From Marinobacter adhaerens HP15 (lineage in GTDB: Bacteria; Pseudomonadota; Gammaproteobacteria; Pseudomonadales; Oleiphilaceae): a stretch of DNA of 64,000 nt. Location of the stretch: NCBI RefSeq assembly GCF_000166295.1, contig NC_017506.1:558001-622000 (forward strand). Direction: 5' to 3'. The notes beneath the pieces were generated by a model. That model was not told the origin of the DNA. It ran no database searches and saw only the letters and a program-made list of their open reading frames with translations. Positions within the stretch are counted from its first letter, which is position 1, and every line of letters begins with the position of its first letter. Below are positions 10,430 through 18,915 of this stretch, one piece after another. The position numbers were made by a program, and so were the translations under genes.

Positions 10430-11184
10430 TGAGAAAGCTGATTTTTGGTCTTTTCATCGCGGTCCTGCCAGCTCTCGGGCTGGCAGCGGGTTCAACCGTG
10501 CCGCTGGACAGCTTCGAGTCAGATCACTCTGACAAGGCATCTCTCCAGCGCGGAGCGGCAACCTTTACCAACTATTGCATGGGTTGTCATTCCATGGAGT
10601 ACGCGCGCTACAAGCGTGTGGCTGAGGATCTCGAAATTCCCGATGAGCTGTATGAGGAAAACCTGATCTTCACCGGCGCCAAAATTGGCGAGCTGATGAA
10701 AAACTCCATGAACAAAGACATGGCGGCTGACTGGTTCGGTGCTCCGCCACCGGATCTTACGCTCGAAACCCGTCTGCGTGGCGAAGCGTGGGTATATTCC
10801 TACCTCCGCGGTTTCTACAAGGACGAGTCCCGTCCGCTGGGCGTTAATAACGTGGTATTCCCGAATGTCGGTATGCCCCATGTTCTGGTTGGTTTGCAGG
10901 GCCTCTGCGCCGTTGAACCGAAAATCGGAACGCCGGCCAGCGTTGAGCCGTTGAGTGGGAATATCAACAACGCGGATGCTTGCCCGGAGTACGCAATCGA
11001 AGGCAGCATGTCTGGAGCCGACTTCGACCAGGCGATGTACGACCTGACCAACTTCATGTCGTACATGGCGGATCCGGTCAAGCTCGAGCGTGAGCGTCTG
11101 GGGATCTTTGTTCTGATCTTTGTGGCCATCTTCTTCGTGTTCGCTTACCTGCTCAATCGTGAGTACTGGAAGGACGTACACTGA
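10429..11184 (+). CDS. petC: Cytochrome c1 of the bc1 complex
   Basis: Periplasmic c-type heme protein anchored by a C-terminal helix; it takes electrons from the Rieske centre and passes them to soluble cytochrome c. The 251 aa protein has a Sec signal peptide (residues 1-20, ending LGLAAG), the heme-binding motif CMGCH at residues 50-54, and a C-terminal membrane helix (FVLIFVAIFFVFAYLL) before NREYWKDVH. Last gene of petABC, translationally coupled to petB. Confidence 0.96.
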   Translation: MRKLIFGLFIAVLPALGLAAGSTVPLDSFESDHSDKASLQRGAATFTNYCMGCHSMEYARYKRVAEDLEIPDELYEENLIFTGAKIGELMKNSMNKDMAADWFGAPPPDLTLETRLRGEAWVYSYLRGFYKDESRPLGVNNVVFPNVGMPHVLVGLQGLCAVEPKIGTPASVEPLSGNINNADACPEYAIEGSMSGADFDQAMYDLTNFMSYMADPVKLERERLGIFVLIFVAIFFVFAYLLNREYWKDVH

Positions 11185-11193
11185 GAAATAGGG

Positions 11194-11199
11194 TATAAT
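11194..11199 (+). promoter_or_regulatory. TATAAT -10 element between petC and sspA
   Basis: A perfect -10 hexamer 9 nt after the petC stop, without a convincing -35. It lies immediately upstream of a terminator-like hairpin, so transcripts from it would have to read through that hairpin to reach sspA. Confidence 0.35.
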
Positions 11200-11213
11200 C
11201 CCGTCCCCTGAGT

Positions 11214-11254
11214 TCCAGCGGGCATAACCGGCCCGCTGGATTTTTGCGTTTTTT
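11214..11254 (+). terminator. Rho-independent terminator after petABC
   Basis: A perfect 10-bp stem (tccagcgggc / gcccgctgga, 7 nt loop) is followed by TTTTTGCGTTTTTT. It is placed to end the pet transcript and is 39 nt upstream of sspA. Confidence 0.85.
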
Positions 11255-11292
11255 CAGGATCATTTCGGTTTGTTTACTCGTGAGGTAGTTCT

Positions 11293-11922
11293 ATGGGCGT
11301 TGTGACCAAGCGGTCATCAATGACGTTTTTCTCGGATCCGGCCAGCCATTACAGCCACAGGGTGCGTATTGTTCTGGCAGAGAAGGGTGTTACCGTCGAT
11401 ATCGTTGATGTGGATCCGGATAACCCGCCGGCTGAACTGGCGGACCTGAACCCATACAACGCCCTGCCGACGCTGGTAGATCGTGATCTTGTGCTCTATG
11501 AGCCCAACATCATGATGGAATACCTCGACGAGCGTTTCCCGCATCCGCCTTTATTGCCGGTGTATCCTGTGGCGCGAGCCAACAGCCGTCTGATGATCCA
11601 TCGGATCCAGAAAGACTGGTGTGGCCTGGTCGACCAGATTCTGGCTCAGCCGAACGCCAAGGCGTCCGACACAGCTCGCAAAGAGCTGAAGGAAAGTCTG
11701 TTGGCAACGGCGCCGCTGTTTGGTGAGATGCCATTTTTCCTGTCTGAAGAGTTCACCATTGTGGACTGTTGCATTGCTCCCATCCTGTGGCGTCTTCCGT
11801 CGCTGGGTATTGAGCTGAATGAGAAGCAGGCCAAGCCGCTGCAGAAGTACATGGAGAGCATCTTCAGTCGGGATGGCTTCAAGGCAAGCCTGTCCGATCT
11901 GGAAGAAGACATTCGCAGCTGA
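11293..11922 (+). CDS. sspA: Stringent starvation protein A
   Basis: RNA-polymerase-associated protein of the glutathione S-transferase fold, involved in starvation and acid responses and transcriptional regulation. The 209 aa sequence has the thioredoxin-like N-terminal domain ([21 protein letters not shown]), the [38 protein letters not shown] GST core (about residues 50-85), and a helical C-terminal domain. Position directly upstream of sspB is the classic arrangement. Start at the ATG after gaggtag; the first residues (MGVVTKRS) are typical of pseudomonad SspA. Confidence 0.95.
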   Translation: MGVVTKRSSMTFFSDPASHYSHRVRIVLAEKGVTVDIVDVDPDNPPAELADLNPYNALPTLVDRDLVLYEPNIMMEYLDERFPHPPLLPVYPVARANSRLMIHRIQKDWCGLVDQILAQPNAKASDTARKELKESLLATAPLFGEMPFFLSEEFTIVDCCIAPILWRLPSLGIELNEKQAKPLQKYMESIFSRDGFKASLSDLEEDIRS

Positions 11923-11981
11923 TTTGGTAACGTTCCGCTTGCCGGAGCAGGAGAGTGGCAGTGGCTGAGAGTAAAAACACC

Positions 11982-12398
11982 ATGACGTCCAGCCGTCCGT
12001 ACCTGGTACGAGCATTCAATGAGTGGATTCTGGACAATGACTGTACCCCCTACATTGTAGTGGACGCAGGCATTCAGGGTGTGCAGGTGCCGACAGAGCA
12101 TGTCGCGAACGGGCAGATTGTGCTGAATATCAGCCCGGGCGCCGTGCGCGGCCTGGTCATCGGGAATGGAGCGCTGGAATTCAGTGCCCGTTTCGGTGGC
12201 GTGCCCATGCAGGTGTTTATTCCGTTGCAGGCGGTGATGGCAATCTACGCCAAGGAAAACGGCGAGGGCATGGTCTTCGGCAGTGAGCCGGGCTCTCCCG
12301 ATCCTGACGGTACCTCGAAGGAGCGCGATGGTGAGCAGGCGTCACCTGGTCAGGAGGATCGCCCCTCTGGCAGGCCTACCCTCAAGGTTGTGAAATAA
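11982..12398 (+). CDS. sspB: ClpXP protease specificity-enhancing factor SspB
   Basis: Adaptor that delivers ssrA-tagged peptides to ClpXP. The core SSRPYLVRAFNEWILDNDCTP plus the beta-rich domain to about residue 100 match SspB; an acidic/Ser-rich flexible linker leads to a short C-terminal tail (RPTLKVVK) of the kind that docks ClpX. The ATG at 11982 fits family N-termini (M-x-SSRPYL); GTG codons at 11961 and 11955 in the same frame have a better Shine-Dalgarno (AGGAGA), so the start is uncertain by up to nine residues. Confidence 0.93.
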   Translation: MTSSRPYLVRAFNEWILDNDCTPYIVVDAGIQGVQVPTEHVANGQIVLNISPGAVRGLVIGNGALEFSARFGGVPMQVFIPLQAVMAIYAKENGEGMVFGSEPGSPDPDGTSKERDGEQASPGQEDRPSGRPTLKVVK

Positions 12399-12417
12399 CG
12401 CCAGCGCACTCGTTTTG

Positions 12418-12445
12418 AAAAAGCCAGCTTACGCTGGCTTTTTTT
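12418..12445. terminator. Bidirectional terminator between sspB and the SIS gene
   Basis: aaaaagccagc-ttac-gctggcttttttt is a perfect hairpin flanked by A and T runs, so it can work on both strands. The T run overlaps the stop codon of the convergent SIS gene. Confidence 0.9.
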
Positions 12446-13034
12446 ATCCCCCGAAGATTTTTGCGTCGATAAGCCCGCAAAGGGCATTGATGATGAGCAG
12501 TAGCAGAGGTGTAGCCTCCGTGGGACTGAGATCGTTCAGGGCGATTTCGTGGTCCTCCGGATGCAACAAAGAGGTTATGTCCGATTTCTCCCTGGCACTG
12601 AGAACCACAACACTCATTTCCCGATCATGGGCAACCTGGATAGCCTGGATAAGATTTGCCTTGTGGCCATCGTCGACGATCACGAACAACAGGTCCCCGG
12701 GTTTGCCAATCGCCCGGACCTGACGCGAGAAGGTATCGTTGAAACGGTTATCCCGGCAGATGGCCGAATAGGTCGTTGCGTCGGCGCCGAGATTGATGGC
12801 GGGCAGTGCCGGCCTGTCCTGTTCGAAACGGTTCAGAAGCGCGGTACAGAAGTACTGGGCCAGAATGTTGGCATTACCGTTGGCGCAGGTAACTATTTTC
12901 CCGTCCTGGAGCAGAGTTTCCACGAAGGCGTTGGCAACCTCCTCGATAGCAGGGCCGGCAGTACTCGCGGCCTGCGCGGTATGCTCCATATGGCTTGCGA
13001 ACCACTGGTTGATCTGGTGTTCGGTGTCGGTCAT
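12444..13034 (-). CDS. diaA: SIS-domain protein, DiaA-like
   Basis: A 196 aa SIS-fold protein related to GmhA/DiaA. Collinear segments are GNANILAQYFCTALLNRFEQ (compare [21 protein letters not shown] of E. coli DiaA), RPALPAINL, FSRQVRAIGKPGDLL and the ending CGLIDAKIF. DiaA promotes DnaA assembly at oriC; GmhA isomerises sedoheptulose 7-phosphate. Here the STSGNS-type phosphate loop reads VDDGHKAN and the QEMH metal-site segment is absent, which argues against isomerase activity. The neighbourhood (lpoA-yraN-SIS) matches that of DiaA. Start chosen at 13034; a start at 13076 would run into yraN. Confidence 0.75.
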   Translation of the reverse strand: MTDTEHQINQWFASHMEHTAQAASTAGPAIEEVANAFVETLLQDGKIVTCANGNANILAQYFCTALLNRFEQDRPALPAINLGADATTYSAICRDNRFNDTFSRQVRAIGKPGDLLFVIVDDGHKANLIQAIQVAHDREMSVVVLSAREKSDITSLLHPEDHEIALNDLSPTEATPLLLLIINALCGLIDAKIFGG

Positions 13035-13045
13035 TTTCGGTATCA

Positions 13046-13411
13046 CTATCCTGCCAGAATTGCATTCCTGATCCATTGTACCCGGTATTTTTTGACGGTA
13101 CCCGGGCTGATGGCAACCACATCTATCCGTGAGAGGCTGTTCCAGAGCCCGTGCCTGTGCAGGTAAAACGAGACTGCACGAATCAGGCGTTTCTGTTTGG
13201 GGTAATTGATGGAGCTTGCAGGATCTACAAGGCTGCCAGCGCCCCGATAGCGGACCTCGAAGAATACGAGAGTCTCACCTTCCTGTCCGACGAGATCAAT
13301 CTCGCCGCCGCGATTGTAGACGTTGCGCTCAATAATCCGGACGCCCCGACTGGCGAGGTAGCGGGCTGCAACGCCCTCAAAGTGGTTACCCAGGGTTTTG
13401 GTGCCATCCAT
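13046..13411 (-). CDS. yraN: YraN family protein (UPF0102), endonuclease-like fold
   Basis: The 121 aa protein has the family signature GNHFEGVAARYLASRG near the N-terminus and the restriction-endonuclease-like core GGEIDLVGQEGETLVFFEVRYR (residues 35-56; E, D and E-x-K/R motif, with Arg replacing the common Lys). The cellular role is not established; distantly related to Holliday-junction-resolvase-type folds. It lies 24 nt downstream of lpoA and 11 nt upstream of the SIS gene, the standard lpoA-yraN-diaA order. Confidence 0.9.
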   Translation of the reverse strand: MDGTKTLGNHFEGVAARYLASRGVRIIERNVYNRGGEIDLVGQEGETLVFFEVRYRGAGSLVDPASSINYPKQKRLIRAVSFYLHRHGLWNSLSRIDVVAISPGTVKKYRVQWIRNAILAG

Positions 13412-13435
13412 GGCTACTGCCTTTCTCCTTCGGTG

Positions 13436-15307
13436 TTATTCGCTGAGAGGTGGGGCTTCCTCTTGAGCGCCTTCCATCTCTCCCTCTTCGGTTACCGGTT
13501 CAGGGATGAGTTCAGGAGCGCCGTTGCGGAACTGGGCCCAGAGTTGTTCCCGATGGATGCTGCCCTCGGGTGTCATGGTCAGCACACCTGTTTGGCCTGA
13601 TATCGAGGCGCTTTCCACCTGTTTCAGCAACGGCAGGCGTTTGCTCAGGTGCCACGTATCGGCGCCCATGGCGAAAAGGCGCCCGGGCTGGCCACGGGTT
13701 CCGGACAGATTTTCGGTAGCTCGCGTACGCAGCTCATTGTCGTCGCCCAGTACCCAGGGAATATCAGTGAAAATAACGCCGTTCAGGTCACGGTCCCGTG
13801 AAGGTGCGGGTGTGCCCTCATAGATAATGGAAGGCGAGTACACAGGCAGGTCCCCGCCGAAATAGAAGGCGAAAAGCGGTTTGAACTGTCGGGCAACAGT
13901 GGGCTCTGCCACCATGACGATGGCGTCGGCATCCTGCCGGCGACGTGGCTCGAATTCGACATTCATGCCAATGGTGCGTTCAACCTGGATGGCCCGGTCG
14001 CGCGAAACGGTAATGCCCAGCAGGTCAGCCGTTACCGCCCTGAGGTTGTCTTCCCGATAGAAGCGCTCGATATCCAGGGCAACGCCTTCATGGGACGCCA
14101 TGCGTTTCAGCAACGCAGCCTCAACGCGATCGCCCCATTCGCCGCCGGGGATAAGCACCAGAACCTGGCGCAGCTGTTCTGCGGCAAGCCGGTCGGCAAT
14201 TTGCCGGGCCTCGTCCTCTGCCGAGAGACCGAACTGGTAGAGTCCGTCAGCGGGCTTGGTATCCGCCGGCAGGTAATTCAGCCCGAGAGCGGGTACGGGC
14301 AGCGTATTCATTGAACCCAGTCCGGCCAGTGCCTCTTTTTCCAGCGGGCCGACAATCAGGTCGATATCCTGTTCCGATAGTTGCTTGTAAAGTTCGCTGA
14401 AAGACGTGCCGGCGGTATCAAAGATCCGAATGTCGGTTTTGCCCCGGTCAGCAGTGTCATCCAGGTAGTACGCTGCCAGAAAGCCATCCCGGATGGCCTT
14501 GCCCGCCGTTGCCAGCGGGCCTTGGAGAGGCAGGGCAAGAGCGATTTTTTCCGGACGGCTGTCCGCCAGTGTAGCGATCAGTTGGAGTTCCGAGGGCAGA
14601 ACCTGGGCGGCAGGATGGCCGGGCCAGTTGTTTTGCCAACCCCGGATGAGTCGGCCCTGCTCGTCTATGCCGGTTTCTGCAGTGCGCACCAGGTTTGCCA
14701 GCTCCAGCCAGCCCTGGGCCTCATAGCCAATCGCTTCAGCAGAGGCCGAGCTCAGCTCGGTGCCCGGTACCTTCTCCAGCAGGGACCAGATGCGGTTATG
14801 AATCTGTTGCGCATCCGCGGTGTTATCCGTCTGGGCCAGGAGGATAAGGGTCATGGCAGCAGGCATCGGCTTGCCCGCCAGGTCATAAGTGTCCGCCTGC
14901 AGGTTGGCGGCCCGTGCCATCAGGTCGGCCGGGTAGTCTATAAAGGTCGACGGCGTGAGTTCGGCGGCAAGCGCCTCTGCCCAGGATTCGTCCTCAAGGG
15001 CCTTGGCGCTTGCCATGGCTAGCAGGAGTTTCTGGTTGCCAAGGTCCGCAGCCGGTTGCGCCAGCTGCGAACTTTGAAGTAGCGTTCGTGCTGCCACGTG
15101 GTTGCCCTGGTCCTGGAACCTGCTGGCGATCCGGAGGAGGTAGGCCTGGGCGGTCTCTATATTATCTTCGTTGCCGGCAAGCTCGAGGGCCTGGTCGGCC
15201 GTTTGCGCGACGTGGGTTTCGAGATTGACGGTGGCGCAGCCCGCCGACAAAAGGGCGGCAGTAAACACGCTGGCCAGGGCTCGTTGATGAATACGGATAT
15301 TTAACAT
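13436..15307 (-). CDS. lpoA: Penicillin-binding protein activator LpoA (lipoprotein)
   Basis: Outer-membrane lipoprotein that activates PBP1a-type peptidoglycan synthases from outside the sacculus. From the ATG at 15307 the protein (623 aa) begins with a lipoprotein signal ending LLSAGC, giving lipidated Cys near residue 23. An N-terminal TPR-like helical region (to about 250) is followed by a periplasmic-binding-protein-like domain (KIALALPLQGPLATAGKAIRDGFLAAYY onward). A longer reading frame to 15436 has no signal at its start and is rejected. A Pro/Glu-rich tail closes the protein. Confidence 0.92.
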   Translation of the reverse strand: MLNIRIHQRALASVFTAALLSAGCATVNLETHVAQTADQALELAGNEDNIETAQAYLLRIASRFQDQGNHVAARTLLQSSQLAQPAADLGNQKLLLAMASAKALEDESWAEALAAELTPSTFIDYPADLMARAANLQADTYDLAGKPMPAAMTLILLAQTDNTADAQQIHNRIWSLLEKVPGTELSSASAEAIGYEAQGWLELANLVRTAETGIDEQGRLIRGWQNNWPGHPAAQVLPSELQLIATLADSRPEKIALALPLQGPLATAGKAIRDGFLAAYYLDDTADRGKTDIRIFDTAGTSFSELYKQLSEQDIDLIVGPLEKEALAGLGSMNTLPVPALGLNYLPADTKPADGLYQFGLSAEDEARQIADRLAAEQLRQVLVLIPGGEWGDRVEAALLKRMASHEGVALDIERFYREDNLRAVTADLLGITVSRDRAIQVERTIGMNVEFEPRRRQDADAIVMVAEPTVARQFKPLFAFYFGGDLPVYSPSIIYEGTPAPSRDRDLNGVIFTDIPWVLGDDNELRTRATENLSGTRGQPGRLFAMGADTWHLSKRLPLLKQVESASISGQTGVLTMTPEGSIHREQLWAQFRNGAPELIPEPVTEEGEMEGAQEEAPPLSE

Positions 15308-15363
15308 GGCAGGCTCGACATACTCCGGATGATTGGGCTTGTAGCGCCAGACTAACGCTGGCA

Positions 15364-15372
15364 AGTTTAACA
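15364..15372 (-). promoter_or_regulatory. Probable lpoA promoter, extended -10
   Basis: Reading the reverse strand, TGtTAAACT sits 56 nt upstream of the lpoA start, in the divergent gap with rsmI. The -35 is weak. Confidence 0.4.
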
Positions 15373-15439
15373 GCTCCGGGGTTAATTCACATGACGTAAC
15401 TGTCACGCTCCCGGATACCCCATCACAGAGGCACACGCT

Positions 15440-16336
15440 TTGAAAAACGAGGTCAGCGATTACCCGTCGTCCGATAGCCGCAGGGATGAACCGGGCGGCA
15501 CTCTTTACGTTGTTGCCACCCCGATTGGCAACCTTGATGATCTATCTCCAAGAGCAACCCGGACCCTCGCCCACGTGGACGTGGTCGCGGCAGAGGATAC
15601 GCGCCACAGTGGCCGGCTATTGAGCCATCTGGGCATTCAGAAGCGAATGATCGCATTGCATGACCACAACGAAAAAGATCGCGCTGCCGGGATCCTCGCT
15701 GAGCTTAAGGCCGGGCGCGATGTGGCGCTGATCTCCGACGCCGGTACACCGCTTATCTCCGATCCCGGATACGTGCTGGTGCGAGACGCCAGGGCTGCGG
15801 GGTATCGGGTGAGCCCGATTCCGGGGCCCTGTGCACTGGTAGTGGCTCTGAGCGCGGCCGGCCTGCCGACGGACCGCTTTCTGTACGTGGGGTTTCTGCC
15901 TGCCAAGCGCTCGGGTCGCAGGGCCAGTCTTGAGCCGCTGGCCAGCGAGCCGGCCACTCTGGTGTTTTATGAATCGCCGCACAGGATTCTGGAGTCGGTA
16001 CGGGACATTGCTGAGGTGCTGGGCGAGGATCGTGAGATGGTTCTGGGGCGGGAAATCACCAAGACCTTCGAAACCTTCTATTCCGGTTCGGTTGCGGAGG
16101 TTCTGGCAGAGTTGGAGCAGGATCCCCACGGAACCCGTGGGGAGTTCGTGGTCATGGTTCGAGGTGCGATGGCGCAACCTGGCAATGATGACGCGGCTAC
16201 CATGGATGTGGACCGTGTGCTTCGGGTTTTGCTGGCAGAGCTTCCGGTGAAGAAGGTCGCCAAAATGGCCTCAGAACTGACCGGTCTGTCGAAAAATGAG
16301 CTGTACCAGCGCGCACTGGCGCTGAAAGACAGCTGA
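15440..16336 (+). CDS. rsmI: 16S rRNA (cytidine-1402-2'-O)-methyltransferase
   Basis: SAM-dependent methyltransferase that 2'-O-methylates C1402 of 16S rRNA. The 298 aa sequence has the tetrapyrrole-methylase-type motifs VVATPIGNLDD, EDTRHSGRLL, LISDAGTPLISDPG and PGPCALVVALSAAGL. The start is an unusual TTG at 15440, supported by AGAGG eight nt upstream and by the absence of a nearer ATG; it gives a length near E. coli RsmI (286 aa). Divergent from lpoA, as in related genomes. Confidence 0.94.
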   Translation: MKNEVSDYPSSDSRRDEPGGTLYVVATPIGNLDDLSPRATRTLAHVDVVAAEDTRHSGRLLSHLGIQKRMIALHDHNEKDRAAGILAELKAGRDVALISDAGTPLISDPGYVLVRDARAAGYRVSPIPGPCALVVALSAAGLPTDRFLYVGFLPAKRSGRRASLEPLASEPATLVFYESPHRILESVRDIAEVLGEDREMVLGREITKTFETFYSGSVAEVLAELEQDPHGTRGEFVVMVRGAMAQPGNDDAATMDVDRVLRVLLAELPVKKVAKMASELTGLSKNELYQRALALKDS

Positions 16337-16354
16337 GTACAGTGGCGTTTTCCC

Positions 16355-16383
16355 TTGCAAGGCTTTGGGCGCAGGAGTATTGT
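16355..16383 (+). promoter_or_regulatory. Sigma-70 promoter of rnpB
   Basis: TTGCAA (16355-16360), 17 nt, TATTGT (16378-16383). The expected start lies within 1-2 nt of the first paired base of RNase P RNA (16391), which supports both calls. Confidence 0.8.
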
Positions 16384-16390
16384 CTCGCCC

Positions 16391-16738
<348 letters not shown>

Positions 16739-16944
16739 TTTTCCCTTCCTGTGACATTCGTCATTCTCAACAGATGTCCTTTATAGCCAAAAAATCTTAA
16801 ACCTCACTTGCAGTCTTCAGACTTTTTTGCAGGTATTTGATTTTACTTCTTTTCTTTTCCGTAATCTCACCATTTCATCGAATCCGCCTCCGTAACCTCT
16901 TGTCATAAAAGGAACTTTTGCAAGTGTGGCGCTGTTTGCGGCGC

Positions 16945-16973
16945 TTGCATTGTGTATTGCGTGTTTCTATAGT
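16945..16973 (+). promoter_or_regulatory. Main mra/dcw promoter
   Basis: TTGCAT (16945-16950), 17 nt, TATAGT (16968-16973), about 70 nt upstream of mraZ. The predicted start (about 16980) abuts the MraZ repeats. The rest of the 300 nt gap from rnpB to mraZ is AT-rich and shows no gene. Confidence 0.78.
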
Positions 16974-16981
16974 GTGCAGAA

Positions 16982-17015
16982 GTGGGAAAAAGTGGTTTCT
17001 AGTGGTTTTTTGTGG
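16982..17015 (+). promoter_or_regulatory. MraZ operator: four GTGG direct repeats at 10-bp spacing
   Basis: GTGG occurs at 16982, 16992, 17002 and 17012, each followed by a six-base A/T-rich spacer. MraZ proteins are known to bind tandem TGGG/GTGG-like repeats on about one helical turn upstream of their own gene. The repeats begin at the predicted transcription start, suiting autorepression. Confidence 0.85.
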
Positions 17016-17041
17016 ATATTGGGCACCCAGAGACAGCGTGA

Positions 17042-17494
17042 ATGAGTAATTTTCTCGGCAGTCATGCCATCAATATGGATGCGAAGGGTCGCCTGGCGAT
17101 CCCCTCCAAGGTGCGCGAAGAGCTCGCGCAGGCCTGTGGTGGGCGCATTGTATTGACAGCAAACGCTGACGAGGAGCGGTGTCTGCTGGTCTATCCGGAG
17201 CCCGAATGGGAAGTTCTACGGCCTAAAATCGAGGCGCTTCCCAACATGAATAAGGCGGCCCGGCGGCTGCAGCGCCTGATCCTGGGTAATGCTGCGCCCA
17301 TGGAGCTGGATTCGGCCGGGCGCATTCTGATTCCACCAACTCTTAGAAGCTATGCCCATCTGGAGAAAAAGCTGATGTTGATCGGGCAAGGCAAGAAGCT
17401 AGAGCTCTGGAGTGAAGAGCGCTGGTTTGCCTGGCTGGATGAATCCTCTGATGACGAAGACATGCCGCCCGAGATGGAGGCGCTGTCCTTATGA
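17042..17494 (+). CDS. mraZ: Transcriptional regulator MraZ
   Basis: DNA-binding autoregulator at the head of the dcw cluster, with a double AbrB/SpoVT-like fold forming a ring. The 150 aa sequence shows two related halves: [16 protein letters not shown] (about 12-27) and [15 protein letters not shown] (about 87-101), each with the DxxGRxxIP motif. The stop overlaps the rsmH start by 4 nt (ATGA). Confidence 0.96.
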   Translation: MSNFLGSHAINMDAKGRLAIPSKVREELAQACGGRIVLTANADEERCLLVYPEPEWEVLRPKIEALPNMNKAARRLQRLILGNAAPMELDSAGRILIPPTLRSYAHLEKKLMLIGQGKKLELWSEERWFAWLDESSDDEDMPPEMEALSL

Positions 17495-18474
17495 CCACCG
17501 ATCGCAACCAGGAGGCCGGGGCAGCGTACTCGCATCGCTCGGTGCTCCTGGATTCGGCGGTCGACTATCTGGTCAACGACCCCGACGGTTATTACGTGGA
17601 TGGCACCTTTGGACGGGGTGGTCACAGCCGCCTGATTCTCGGTCGCCTCGGCCCGTCGGCGCGGTTGCTGGGTATCGACAAGGATCCCGAGGCGATACGC
17701 GCGGCGAAGGAATTGGAAGCCCAGGATAACCGGTTCCACAGTTTCCACGGTTCGTTTGCGGAGCTGGGCGCTGCGGTGGTCGGTCAGGGTTGGCAGACAG
17801 TGAATGGTGTGTTGCTGGATCTCGGCGTGTCATCGCCGCAGCTTGATGATGCCTCCCGTGGATTCAGTTTCATGCGTGATGGTCCACTGGACATGCGCAT
17901 GAATACCGAACAATCGCCCAGCGCCGCCGAATGGCTTGCAACAGCGGACGAGTCGGATATCGCAAACGTGATTTTCCGTTACGGCGAAGAGAAATTCTCG
18001 CGGCGCATTGCCCGGCTACTGGTCGAGCGTCGGCAGGAAGCGCCCGTCGAAACCACTCGCCAGTTGGCAGAGTTGGTCAGCGAGGCGGTCCCGAAAAAGG
18101 AAAAGCACAAGCATCCGGCTACCCGGACCTTTCAGGCAATCCGGATTTTTATCAACCGGGAGCTGGAAGATCTCGAAGTGGGTCTTCAGTCTGCTGTTGA
18201 CCACCTCGCTCCTGGAGGGCGTCTGGTGGTCATCAGTTTTCATTCGCTGGAAGACCGGTTGGTCAAGCGGTTCATGAGGGATCTGGCGCGCGGGCCACAG
18301 CTGCCCAAAGGGGTGCCCGTAACCGCGGAACAGGAAGCCTCGGATTTCCGGCTCGTTGGCAAAGCCAGCAAGGCCGGCGCCGAAGAAGTAAGTGACAACG
18401 TACGTGCCCGCAGCGCAGTCATGCGGGTGCTCGAACGCACCGATATCAGGAAAAACTCGCAGGGGAGCGCGTAA
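17491..18474 (+). CDS. rsmH: 16S rRNA (cytosine-1402-N4)-methyltransferase
   Basis: Methylates N4 of C1402 in 16S rRNA; together with rsmI (about 1.2 kb upstream) it makes m4Cm1402, so both enzymes for one nucleotide are encoded in this window. The 327 aa sequence shows [13 protein letters not shown], the SAM-binding [20 protein letters not shown], and [19 protein letters not shown]. Overlaps mraZ by 4 nt. Confidence 0.96.
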   Translation: MTTDRNQEAGAAYSHRSVLLDSAVDYLVNDPDGYYVDGTFGRGGHSRLILGRLGPSARLLGIDKDPEAIRAAKELEAQDNRFHSFHGSFAELGAAVVGQGWQTVNGVLLDLGVSSPQLDDASRGFSFMRDGPLDMRMNTEQSPSAAEWLATADESDIANVIFRYGEEKFSRRIARLLVERRQEAPVETTRQLAELVSEAVPKKEKHKHPATRTFQAIRIFINRELEDLEVGLQSAVDHLAPGGRLVVISFHSLEDRLVKRFMRDLARGPQLPKGVPVTAEQEASDFRLVGKASKAGAEEVSDNVRARSAVMRVLERTDIRKNSQGSA

Positions 18475-18476
18475 CC

Positions 18477-18881
18477 ATGGGCGCTGTTGCCATTGAAGAG
18501 CCGGTAAAAACGGCGAAGCTCAACAAGCAGAAGGTCCGGGACGGTGTTGCAACCGCGGTCCGTATCTCAAGGCAGGTTTTCGCTGCCACGAAGCAGGGCA
18601 AGGTGCTTGTCTCGCTTGGTCTGGTCGCCGTGTTGCTGGCTTCCTCTATTGGCGTGGTGGTCAGTGCCCACGAGAACCGGGAGCTTTTCAACACGCTGTC
18701 GCAACTTCAGTCCGAGCGCGACCGTTATCAGAGCGAATGGAGCCAGCTTCTGCTCGAGCAGAGTGCGTTAAGCGCTCATGGCCGGGTCGAAAAGCTGGCG
18801 GCTGAGCGTTTCGGCATGGTGGTGCCGGGACGTCAGGATATTGTGCTGGTGCCACTGATGTCGCCGGTCACCAGCCGGTAA
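18477..18881 (+). CDS. ftsL: Cell division protein FtsL
   Basis: Bitopic inner-membrane protein of the FtsQLB complex that signals to FtsWI. The 134 aa sequence has a basic cytoplasmic N-terminus, one membrane helix (VLVSLGLVAVLLASSIGVVVSA, about residues 42-63) and a periplasmic coiled-coil (NRELFNTLSQLQSERDRYQSEWSQLLLEQ region) followed by the conserved HGRVEKLAAERFGM. Starts 3 nt after rsmH, just upstream of ftsI. Confidence 0.93.
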   Translation: MGAVAIEEPVKTAKLNKQKVRDGVATAVRISRQVFAATKQGKVLVSLGLVAVLLASSIGVVVSAHENRELFNTLSQLQSERDRYQSEWSQLLLEQSALSAHGRVEKLAAERFGMVVPGRQDIVLVPLMSPVTSR

Positions 18882-18915
18882 TCAACGAGAACAACAACGA
18901 TTCAGGGTGATCGAC

